From NCBI GenBank assembly GCA_027623875.1, contig JAQBUS010000090.1, positions 1 through 6,030 of the forward strand: a DNA stretch of 6,030 nucleotides, in the 5' to 3' direction. This document shows positions 1 through 6,030 of this stretch, in pieces. Every line of letters begins with the position of its first letter. The first letter of the stretch is position 1. Below the pieces are notes generated by a model. The model was not told the origin of the DNA. It searched no databases and saw only the letters and a program-made list of their open reading frames with translations. The translations under genes and the position numbers were made by a program. This DNA is from Pseudomonadota bacterium. Lineage in GTDB: Bacteria; Pseudomonadota; Alphaproteobacteria; Rhodobacterales; Rhodobacteraceae.

Positions 1-3000
1 TTCTCCGGGCAATGATGCGCTCATCAAGCAAATAGAAACGGGCCCTCTGTTTTTTAAATTTTGAGTGTCTTCTGTGCGTTTAAAGACTGACGAAATTGCG
101 GGTATAGCTATCTCAGACTCAACAAATATTTTTAACCCGCCAACACCGGCGTCTAGTTTAACACTGTTGATAGGTTGAACACTCCTACATAATAATTTGA
201 GTTGCTCGGACTCTAATATTGCCTCGACAGACATAACCACTAGGGACCCTAGGAATAAATGCTCTCCACCAGCTTCCAGAACATCTGAGAATATTGTAAT
301 CTCATACAAGCCGGTTGGATCCGAGACCTGAACGAAAGAATATCTGTTTCCTCGAGCGGACTTCCGATCTTGTCGTCCCGAGATAGAACCTGCCATTCGA
401 ACTAAAACTGGGCCTTCTTTTGCTTTTATTTCAAGTTCTGATATTGTAATTATATTACTGCGCTTAAGAGACGAAGCGTAGTCATCAATAGGATGTCCGG
501 ATAAGTAAAAACCAATAGCCTGATGCTCCTCAACGAGCTGTTCGCTCGGCAACCAATTCTCTATATTATTTATCCTTGGTTCGGGTAGATCAGCACCAGC
601 CTCTCCGAAAAGAGACGTTTGCATCGAGCTTCTCTGCTCGTGTATCGCAGAAGAATATGCTACCACCCCATCTAAGCTCTTAAGGACACTTGATCTATTA
701 AGATCCAATTGATCAAAAGCACCAGATTTCACCAACATCTCCAGCGGACGTTTGCCGATCTTTCTCATGTCAACCCTTCTTGCAAAATCAAAAAGGTTTC
801 TAAAACCTTGATGCTCGCTTTGTTCTCTCGCATCCACAATCAATTGAATTGCTTCGAGACCAACATTTTTTAAAGCACCTAGACCATATATTAACTTAAA
901 ATCCTTAACTGAAAACAAACCTACAGATCTATTGACGCATGGCGGGATAATCTCAATATTTAACTTCTTTGCAACCTCTTCTTTATAGACGGCGAGTTTA
1001 TCCGTAAGATGAATATCGCAGTTCATTACTCCTGCCATAAATTCCACCGGGTAGTTAGCCTTAAGCCAAGCTGTCTGATAACTGACAACAGCATATGCCG
1101 CCGCATGAGATTTATTAAAACCATAATTGGCAAATTTTTCTAGAAGATCAAAAATTTCTGAAGCTTTATTTTCATCTACGCCCTTTTGTGATGCTCCCTT
1201 TATAAATTTTGGTCTCTCTGCATCCATAGCTTCTTTAATTTTCTTTCCCATGGCCCGTCTAAGAAGATCTGCTCCTCCCAAAGTGTATCCGGCCATAACT
1301 TGGGCAATCTCCATTACCTGCTCTTGGTAAACAATAATTCCCTGGGTCTCTGCGAGTATATGGTCGATTAGTGGATGGATTGAGACCAATACTTTTTTTC
1401 CATTTTTGACATCACAATAGTTTGGTATATTTTCCATTGGGCCTGGTCGATACAACGCGACTAATGCAACTATATCTTCTATGCAGGTAGGCTTCATGCG
1501 CCGAAGTGCATCCATCATTCCAGAGCTCTCAACCTGAAAAACAGCAACCGTTTTTGCGGAAGCATAGAGCTCAAACGTCTTTACATCGTCGAGTGGGATA
1601 TTTGCGATATTTACATCGATATTTCGAAGTTTTAAAAGCTCTAGAGCATTTTGTATCACCGTTAGCGTCTTTAAGCCTAGAAAATCAAACTTCACTAAAC
1701 CAGAAGACTCCGCCCATTTCATGTTAAATTGTGTAGCAACCATAGTAGACCTAGGATCCTGATACAAAGGGACTAACTCATCTAGGGGTCGATCACCAAT
1801 AACTATTCCCGCAGCATGTGTTGACGCATTACGTAAAAGACCTTCCACTTGGGTAGCGTAATCTAAAAGCCTGGCCACCACTTCTTCATTTTTGGCTTCC
1901 TCTCTCAAACGAGGCTCTTGCTCAATAGCCTTTTCGACGCTTAATGGCCTTACTCCATCCAGGGGTATAAGCTTAGCTAAGCGATCAACTTGCCCGTACG
2001 GCATTTGCAGCACCCGTCCAATATCTCGGATTGCTGCCTTTGATAGCAATGCGCCGAACGTAATTATCTGACCGACTTTGTCCTTGCCATATTTTTGCTG
2101 TACATAATTTATGACTTCCTCCCGTCGATCCATACAAAAGTCTATATCGAAGTCTGGCATTGAGACACGTTCTGGATTAAGAAACCTTTCGAATAGAAGT
2201 GAATACCTCAGTGGGTCTAAATCTGTAATTGTTAAGGCATATGCGACTAGCGATCCAGCGCCAGACCCTCTCCCTGGTCCGACTGGTATGTTTTGCACTT
2301 TCGCCCACTTAATAAAATCAGCAACTATAAGAAAATAACCTGGAAAACCCATTTTCTCTATAACACCTAATTCAAAATCTAGGCGCTGATAGTATTCGTC
2401 TTTAGAAACTGACAATTGTATTTCTTCAAGTCTTAACGTTAAACCGGCAATCGCTTGTCTCCGCAATTCTTCTGTCTCGTTCTCGGCATATTTTGGAAGT
2501 ATCGGATCCCGAGTTTCTGCTTTAAAGGCGCAGCGGCGAGCTATCTCAACTGTGTTCTTGGTCGCCTCAGGTAAATCCGCAAATAATGTGATCATCTCCT
2601 CAGAGCTCTTAAAATAATGCTGTCTAGTTAATTGCCTTCGTGCCCCCTTTTGGTCCACATAAGAACCCGAAGCTATACACATTAGGGCGTCATGAGCCTC
2701 ATACATAACAGTATTTGGAAAAAAAACATCATTAGTAGCCACTAATGGTAGGTTTAATTCGTAAGCGAGTTCAATGAAATGATTCTCCGTCAAAAGCTCG
2801 TTTTGTGGTAGGCCTTCCGTTTCAGGATGCCGTTGGATTTCCACGTACAACCTGTTCGAAAAGATTTCAGCAAACAAATTTAATAATTCTTTTGCTTCTA
2901 AGATCTTATCGGCTACTAATAGAGCACCCACAGGTCCCTCAGAACCTCCTGTTAGGCAAATTAATCCCTTAGAGTGCATTTTTAAATCAGTTATATCTAC

Positions 3001-3360
3001 CCAGGGTAATTGCTTTTCTTGACTCAAATATGCCTTAGAATTAAGTTTCAGAAGATTTTTATAACCTATCTCATTTTGTACTAACAAAATTATAGCTGCT
3101 GTCTGACTGCTTCGGCCGTCTACTGCTACACCTTCATAAAAAAAATCCATCTGGCAACCAATTATAGGTTGTATTCCAGCTGAGGAGGCATACTCAGAGA
3201 ACTCTAGAGCGCAAAACATATTATTTGTATCTGTAACTGCAACAGCAGGCATTCCGGCCTGAGCACACATCTCGGGTAAGCTTTTAAGCCTAATAGCCCC
3301 CTCCAGTAATGAATATTCTGTGTGAGTTCGTAAATGAATATATTTAGGAATCTGTGCCAT
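1..3360 (-). CDS. dnaE: DNA polymerase III alpha subunit (replicative polymerase), C-terminus cut by window edge
   Basis: This is the catalytic 5'-3' polymerase subunit of the chromosomal replicase, in the cytoplasm, working with the beta clamp and tau. The frame is open for 1120 codons without a stop. The E. coli protein has 1160 residues, so only a short C-terminal tail is missing. In order: PHP domain from HLRTHTEYSLLEGA (about residues 9-22); palm with PGRGSGAGS (362-370) and PDFDIDF, giving catalytic Asp405 and Asp407; third catalytic Asp559 in LVKFDFLGLKTLTV; GFNKSHAAAYA (747-757); helix-hairpin-helix near YGLGALKNVG (about 825-834); clamp motif QTSLF (914-918); OB fold (about 960-1040). 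The PHP motif reads RTH and TDTNN where active PHP domains have HxH and TDHxN, so intrinsic proofreading is probably lost, as in E. coli; proofreading would then need a separate DnaQ. The ATG at 3360 is the only in-frame ATG after the upstream stop at 3412-3414, and no strong Shine-Dalgarno precedes it. The gene is divergent from xdhA. Confidence 0.97.
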   Translation of the reverse strand, partial: MAQIPKYIHLRTHTEYSLLEGAIRLKSLPEMCAQAGMPAVAVTDTNNMFCALEFSEYASSAGIQPIIGCQMDFFYEGVAVDGRSSQTAAIILLVQNEIGYKNLLKLNSKAYLSQEKQLPWVDITDLKMHSKGLICLTGGSEGPVGALLVADKILEAKELLNLFAEIFSNRLYVEIQRHPETEGLPQNELLTENHFIELAYELNLPLVATNDVFFPNTVMYEAHDALMCIASGSYVDQKGARRQLTRQHYFKSSEEMITLFADLPEATKNTVEIARRCAFKAETRDPILPKYAENETEELRRQAIAGLTLRLEEIQLSVSKDEYYQRLDFELGVIEKMGFPGYFLIVADFIKWAKVQNIPVGPGRGSGAGSLVAYALTITDLDPLRYSLLFERFLNPERVSMPDFDIDFCMDRREEVINYVQQKYGKDKVGQIITFGALLSKAAIRDIGRVLQMPYGQVDRLAKLIPLDGVRPLSVEKAIEQEPRLREEAKNEEVVARLLDYATQVEGLLRNASTHAAGIVIGDRPLDELVPLYQDPRSTMVATQFNMKWAESSGLVKFDFLGLKTLTVIQNALELLKLRNIDVNIANIPLDDVKTFELYASAKTVAVFQVESSGMMDALRRMKPTCIEDIVALVALYRPGPMENIPNYCDVKNGKKVLVSIHPLIDHILAETQGIIVYQEQVMEIAQVMAGYTLGGADLLRRAMGKKIKEAMDAERPKFIKGASQKGVDENKASEIFDLLEKFANYGFNKSHAAAYAVVSYQTAWLKANYPVEFMAGVMNCDIHLTDKLAVYKEEVAKKLNIEIIPPCVNRSVGLFSVKDFKLIYGLGALKNVGLEAIQLIVDAREQSEHQGFRNLFDFARRVDMRKIGKRPLEMLVKSGAFDQLDLNRSSVLKSLDGVVAYSSAIHEQRSSMQTSLFGEAGADLPEPRINNIENWLPSEQLVEEHQAIGFYLSGHPIDDYASSLKRSNIITISELEIKAKEGPVLVRMAGSISGRQDRKSARGNRYSFVQVSDPTGLYEITIFSDVLEAGGEHLFLGSLVVMSVEAILESEQLKLLCRSVQPINSVKLDAGVGGLKIFVESEIAIPAISSVFKRTEDTQNLKNRGPVSICLMSASLPGE
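607..621 (-). other. Beta-clamp-binding motif QTSLF in DnaE
   Basis: These codons read Gln-Thr-Ser-Leu-Phe, residues 914-918 of DnaE. The sequence fits the QxxLF-type clamp-binding consensus and lies between the helix-hairpin-helix and OB-fold regions. The internal clamp motif of E. coli alpha (QADMF, residues 920-924) is at the matching place. It tethers the polymerase to the sliding clamp for processive synthesis. The motif itself is read directly; its function is inferred from the family. Confidence 0.85.
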
Positions 3361-3435
3361 AATTTCATCGTAACGTACTAAAGTTGATACGGAAAGATCA
3401 CAAAAGGCTTGCTAAATGTTTTTTTAAGTATTTTA

Positions 3436-3463
3436 TTTATAAGAATAACAAATGTTATGTCTA
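3436..3463 (-). promoter_or_regulatory. Candidate sigma70-type promoter for dnaE
   Basis: On the minus strand, TAGACA (3463-3458, 5 of 6 matches to TTGACA) is followed after 16 bp by TATAAA (3441-3436, 5 of 6 matches to TATAAT). Transcription would start near 3429, leaving a leader of about 70 nt before the dnaE ATG. A second, weaker reading nearby is ATAACA (3458-3453), 17 bp, TAAAAT (3435-3430). The stretch is very AT-rich, so chance -10 matches are easy. What raises confidence is the paired boxes with proper spacing in the only intergenic gap. Confidence 0.5.
3445..3458. promoter_or_regulatory. Perfect dyad ATAACA-AA-TGTTAT, candidate operator between dnaE and xdhA
   Basis: Two 6-bp arms that are exact reverse complements flank a 2-bp centre. 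The dyad fills most of the spacer between the candidate dnaE -35 and -10 boxes; it ends 65 nt before the xdhA ATG and begins 84 nt upstream of the dnaE ATG. A short symmetric site here is typical of an operator for a dimeric helix-turn-helix regulator. No regulator gene is in the window, so the protein is unknown. With a GC-free, short stem it is not a terminator. A dyad this size can arise by chance in AT-rich DNA. Confidence 0.4.
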
Positions 3464-3510
3464 CGCCGCATCGACACAGCATTAATAGTAATACTAAGTG
3501 GTATCGCGGC

Positions 3511-3514
3511 AGGG
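3511..3514 (+). promoter_or_regulatory. Ribosome binding site of xdhA
   Basis: AGGG lies 9 nt before the ATG at 3524, a good Shine-Dalgarno match and spacing. An in-frame TAA at 3515-3517 excludes any start further upstream, so this site and the stop together fix the xdhA start. Confidence 0.75.
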
Positions 3515-3523
3515 TAATCTTTA

Positions 3524-4888
3524 ATGATAACGTTTCTTCTCAATGGAGAGATCGTAACCGTCGACGCACAACCTTCTGATACTTTGTTAATGCATCTCCG
3601 TGAGACCTTTCATAAAATCGGAACTAAGGAAGGCTGTAACGAAGGGGATTGCGGAGCTTGTTCCATAATCATCTCTGACAATATGGGCGTTGCCAGGGTA
3701 GCAAATTCCTGCATTTTATTGATGCCTCAGATCCATAAAAAAGCAATTCGAACAGTTGAAGGAATTAGCTCTCCTAGTAGGGAATTACATCCCATCCAAG
3801 CTTCCATGATAAAACACCACGGCTCTCAATGCGGTTTCTGCACACCTGGATTCATTACAACGCTCGCTGCTGCTCACAAAAATGGTGAGGAAGATTTTGA
3901 AAATCAAATAGCTGGTAATTTATGTCGATGCACTGGATACGGGCCTATTATAAAATCAGCTGTTGAAGCTTCAGGAAAACCCGTACCAGCTTGGATGAAT
4001 GAGAATTTAGAGCTAATTCAAAACGTGCCATCTCTAAGCAACAAGCCCAACTCAATTCAAGCGTTCTCGGAGTATTACCTGAAGAACCCATCTTCGGTGA
4101 TTATCGCAGGGGGTACTGATATAGCTCTCGACATTAACAAGAAGCTCAAAACTATCGAAAATCCTATTTTTCTAGATGACTGCAAGGAATTAACGGAAAT
4201 TACGGTTAACGAAAAATATTTAAAGATCGGGGCAGCATCTACAATTTCGACACTACTCATGGTAATGCGTGATCATCACCCCCACTTTGCGGAAATGTTA
4301 TGTCGGTATGGATCAATTCAAATCCGTAACTCTGCAACCATAGGTGGAAATATCGCAAATGGATCTCCTATAGGGGACTGTTCACCAGCTTTAATAGCAT
4401 TAAACGCAATATTAAAACTCCGCCAAGGCTCTAACGTTAGAAATGTACCTATTGAAGATTTTTTTATAGACTACGGAATTCAGGATTTGAAAGAAGGCGA
4501 ATTCATTGAGGAAATTCTTATTCCAAGGCAATCAGACGACCTGCGTTGTTACAAGATCTCAAAAAGATTTGATCAAGACATTTCAGCATTAAATGGCTGT
4601 TTTAATATCAAAATCTCAGAAGGAAAGGTGTCGAGTTGTCGAATTGCTTTCGGAGGGATGTCATCTACTCCAAAGCGTGCCTACCAAGTAGAATCAGCTC
4701 TACACGGTGAGCCTTGGAATCTTCAAAACCTTCAACGAGCTTCCCACAAAATTGGCTTAGATTATTCGCCATTGAGCGATGTTCGTGCATCATCTGCTTA
4801 TCGTCTAAAAGTAGCTCAAAATATGCTAACCAAAGTTTTTTACGAAAATTCTGGGATCAAAACAAATATTCGGAATGCATTAGTATGA
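3524..4888 (+). CDS. xdhA: Xanthine dehydrogenase small subunit (two [2Fe-2S] clusters and FAD)
   Basis: XdhA is the electron-transfer subunit of bacterial xanthine dehydrogenase: it takes electrons from the molybdenum centre of XdhB through two Fe/S clusters to FAD and then NAD+. At 454 residues it is complete and near the usual length of 460-490. The plant-type ferredoxin domain (about 1-75) carries Cys38, Cys43, Cys46 (CNEGDCGAC) and Cys63. The helical second Fe/S domain (about 80-150) has QCGFCTPGF (Cys103, Cys106) and NLCRCTGYGP (Cys134, Cys136). The FAD domain (about 175-340) shows IIAGGTDIAL (193-202) and RNSATIGGNIANGSPIGD (268-285). The CO dehydrogenase flavoprotein C-terminal domain follows (about 345-445; KRFDQDISAL, GGMSSTPKRA). 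All eight cluster cysteines are present. The order Fe/S-Fe/S-FAD in one chain separates it from three-subunit CoxMSL-type enzymes, where FAD and Fe/S are separate proteins. It overlaps xdhB by 4 nt, so the two should be co-translated. Confidence 0.96.
   Translation: MITFLLNGEIVTVDAQPSDTLLMHLRETFHKIGTKEGCNEGDCGACSIIISDNMGVARVANSCILLMPQIHKKAIRTVEGISSPSRELHPIQASMIKHHGSQCGFCTPGFITTLAAAHKNGEEDFENQIAGNLCRCTGYGPIIKSAVEASGKPVPAWMNENLELIQNVPSLSNKPNSIQAFSEYYLKNPSSVIIAGGTDIALDINKKLKTIENPIFLDDCKELTEITVNEKYLKIGAASTISTLLMVMRDHHPHFAEMLCRYGSIQIRNSATIGGNIANGSPIGDCSPALIALNAILKLRQGSNVRNVPIEDFFIDYGIQDLKEGEFIEEILIPRQSDDLRCYKISKRFDQDISALNGCFNIKISEGKVSSCRIAFGGMSSTPKRAYQVESALHGEPWNLQNLQRASHKIGLDYSPLSDVRASSAYRLKVAQNMLTKVFYENSGIKTNIRNALV
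4872..4888 (+). promoter_or_regulatory. ATGA overlap and weak RBS coupling xdhA to xdhB
   Basis: The xdhB ATG (4885-4887) overlaps the xdhA TGA (4886-4888) as ATGA. A modest GGA at 4872-4874 lies 10 nt upstream. The weak ribosome site plus stop-start overlap suggests translational coupling, which suits subunits needed in equal amounts. The overlap is read directly; coupling is inferred. Confidence 0.65.
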
Positions 4889-6030
4889 CAATTGGAACGT
4901 CTCAAATCCACGACTCTGCAGAGCTTCACGTCACAGGCAGAGCGTTATATACGGATGATATTTCACTGCCGTCTGACGCTTTACATCTTACTTTTGGCCT
5001 TGCCTCGATTGCTCACGGTTCAATTAAAACGTTAGATTTAGGCCAAGTAAAAGCTTCAAGGGGTGTAGTTGCAGTCTTAACTTCCAGCGATCTAAAGTAT
5101 GCAAATGACACATCACCCTCAACACATGATGAACCGTTACTCTCTGATGGAAAAATTCATTATTTTGGACAACCCATATTTATTGTTATTGCCGAATCTC
5201 ATCTTTTATCACGAAAAGCTGCCAAGAAAGCCAAGATTTCATATGCAACCTATAAACCTATTTTAACAATTGAAGACGCTTTAAACGCAAAATCATATTT
5301 TGAAAAAGGGCCTCGACAATATTCAAAAGGGAATGCTCAAGCCGCTGTCGAAAGAGCGCAGTTCCAATTGGAAGACTCCTTCGTTGTTGGAGGCCAGGAG
5401 CATTTTTATCTTGAAGGGCAAGTCGCTTTCGCAATACCTCAAGATGATACTGGAATGGTTGTCCTATCATCATCCCAGCACCCAACAGAAGTCCAGCACA
5501 AGGTCGCAGAAGCACTAGGAGTAGAGATGAACCAGGTGCGGGTAGAAATTAGGAGAATGGGTGGTGCTTTCGGAGGCAAAGAATCTCAGGGGAATGCTTT
5601 GGCGGTAGCATGTGCAGTAGCTGCACAGATAACAAAGAAACCATGCAAAATGCGATACGATCGAGATGACGATATGATAATTACGGGTAAGCGCCACGAC
5701 TTTAATATTAGCTACAATGTGGGTTTTAATAAGTTAGGTCGGATTTTGGGAATTACTTTTCAACATTTCGTTCGTTGTGGTTGGTCCCAAGATCTCTCAC
5801 TGCCAGTTGCTGATAGAGCCATGTTGCATGCTGACAATGCATATAACTTAACAAATGTAGACATTACTTCACACAGATTAAGAACAAACACCCAGTCAAA
5901 CACGGCATTTAGAGGTTTCGGGGGTCCACAAGGCATAATAGGCATTGAAAGAGCTCTCGACCACATTGCACATTTTTTAAATTTGGATCCCTTAGATATT
6001 AGAAAACAAAATTTTTATAAATCTTACCCG
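4885..6030 (+). CDS. xdhB: Xanthine dehydrogenase large subunit (molybdopterin-binding), C-terminal half beyond window
   Basis: XdhB holds the molybdenum cofactor and the active site where hypoxanthine and xanthine are hydroxylated to urate. The 382 visible codons are about half of a usual 770-780 residue protein; the frame is open to the edge. The N-terminal aldehyde oxidase/xanthine dehydrogenase a/b hammerhead domain (about 15-130) begins with HVTGRALYTDDI. The molybdopterin-binding domain starts near 150, with GGQEHFYLEGQ (169-179), SSSQHP with Gln198, RRMGGAFGGKE (223-233) and NTAFRGFGGPQ (339-349). By family alignment from memory, Gln198, Glu233, Arg311 (in ADRAMLH) and Phe345 match bovine Gln767, Glu802, Arg880 and Phe914. 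The Glu/Arg pair positions purines and favours xanthine dehydrogenase over aldehyde oxidase. The catalytic Glu (bovine Glu1261) and second stacking Phe (bovine Phe1009) lie outside the window. Start chosen at the ATGA overlap. Confidence 0.96.
   Translation, partial: MTIGTSQIHDSAELHVTGRALYTDDISLPSDALHLTFGLASIAHGSIKTLDLGQVKASRGVVAVLTSSDLKYANDTSPSTHDEPLLSDGKIHYFGQPIFIVIAESHLLSRKAAKKAKISYATYKPILTIEDALNAKSYFEKGPRQYSKGNAQAAVERAQFQLEDSFVVGGQEHFYLEGQVAFAIPQDDTGMVVLSSSQHPTEVQHKVAEALGVEMNQVRVEIRRMGGAFGGKESQGNALAVACAVAAQITKKPCKMRYDRDDDMIITGKRHDFNISYNVGFNKLGRILGITFQHFVRCGWSQDLSLPVADRAMLHADNAYNLTNVDITSHRLRTNTQSNTAFRGFGGPQGIIGIERALDHIAHFLNLDPLDIRKQNFYKSYP

Noticed and set aside
534..548. Small hairpin CGAGC-5 nt-GCTCG inside dnaE.
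   Set aside because: It is mid-gene with no following T-run and short arms, so it is neither a terminator nor an evident regulatory element.
1971..1982. Perfect 12-bp palindrome GCTTAGCTAAGC inside dnaE.
   Set aside because: About one or two such palindromes are expected by chance in 6 kb, and this one encodes ordinary DnaE residues.
1127..2338. Plus-strand open frames of 67-75 codons (1127-1330, 1506-1727, 2111-2338).
   Set aside because: All lie opposite continuous, well-conserved dnaE coding sequence and show no recognisable protein features.
3204..3368. A 54-codon minus-strand frame starting at an ATG 8 nt upstream of the dnaE ATG and overlapping the dnaE start in another frame.
   Set aside because: It has no Shine-Dalgarno, and the overlapped DnaE N-terminus is strongly conserved and explains the sequence. 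The peptide resembles no family I know. It is best seen as a shadow frame, though its ATG could slightly compete with dnaE initiation.
3409..3436. Possible rightward xdhA promoter TTGCTA, 16 bp, TTTTAT.
   Set aside because: Only 4 of 6 matches in each box in a T-rich tract. It would also leave a long leader. Other rightward pairings were no better, so no xdhA promoter is called.
3411..3436. T-rich tract that might be a terminator tail.
   Set aside because: There is no GC-rich stem before it on either strand, and both flanking genes start, not end, here.
4075..5966. Short open frames inside xdhA and xdhB on both strands (4075-4260, 5258-5515, 5300-5518, 5515-5697, 5760-5966).
   Set aside because: They are overlapped by XdhA/XdhB coding sequence with conserved motifs throughout; they are shadow frames.

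Overview
The window fits an AT-rich, Gram-negative bacterium. It is most likely an alphaproteobacterium, because the DnaE N-terminus, the clamp-binding motif QTSLF and the split XdhA/XdhB xanthine dehydrogenase all match that class. The lineage is inferred by recognition and was not tested with a tree. I see no RNA genes, insertion sequences, CRISPR arrays, attachment sites, origins or frameshifts. Apart from one 163-bp divergent intergenic region, the window is entirely coding.

Left part (3360 down to 1, minus strand): dnaE, the replicative DNA polymerase III alpha subunit. It reads open through 1120 codons and runs off the left edge with only the last few tens of residues missing. Its polymerase aspartates, helix-hairpin-helix region, beta-clamp motif and OB fold are all visible. 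The PHP domain has lost metal ligands, as in E. coli.

Middle (3361-3523): a divergent promoter region. On the dnaE side there is a good sigma70-like promoter (TAGACA, 16 bp, TATAAA). A perfect 6-bp-arm dyad (ATAACA-AA-TGTTAT) sits between its -35 and -10 boxes, the usual place for a repressor operator. I found no convincing sigma70 promoter for the rightward genes. The xdhA ribosome binding site is clear.

Right part (3524-6030, plus strand): xdhA (complete, 454 aa, two [2Fe-2S] clusters plus FAD) followed by xdhB (first 382 codons of the molybdenum cofactor subunit). The two are joined by an ATGA overlap. Together they form an (alpha-beta)2 xanthine dehydrogenase that oxidises hypoxanthine to xanthine and xanthine to urate. 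Electrons pass from the molybdenum centre in XdhB through the two Fe/S clusters to FAD in XdhA and then to NAD+. The visible substrate-binding residues of XdhB support purine specificity. The maturation factor xdhC and later purine catabolic genes would be expected past the right edge.

No undescribed system is evident. These are well-known housekeeping and purine-catabolism genes. The least explained element is the dyad in the shared promoter region.
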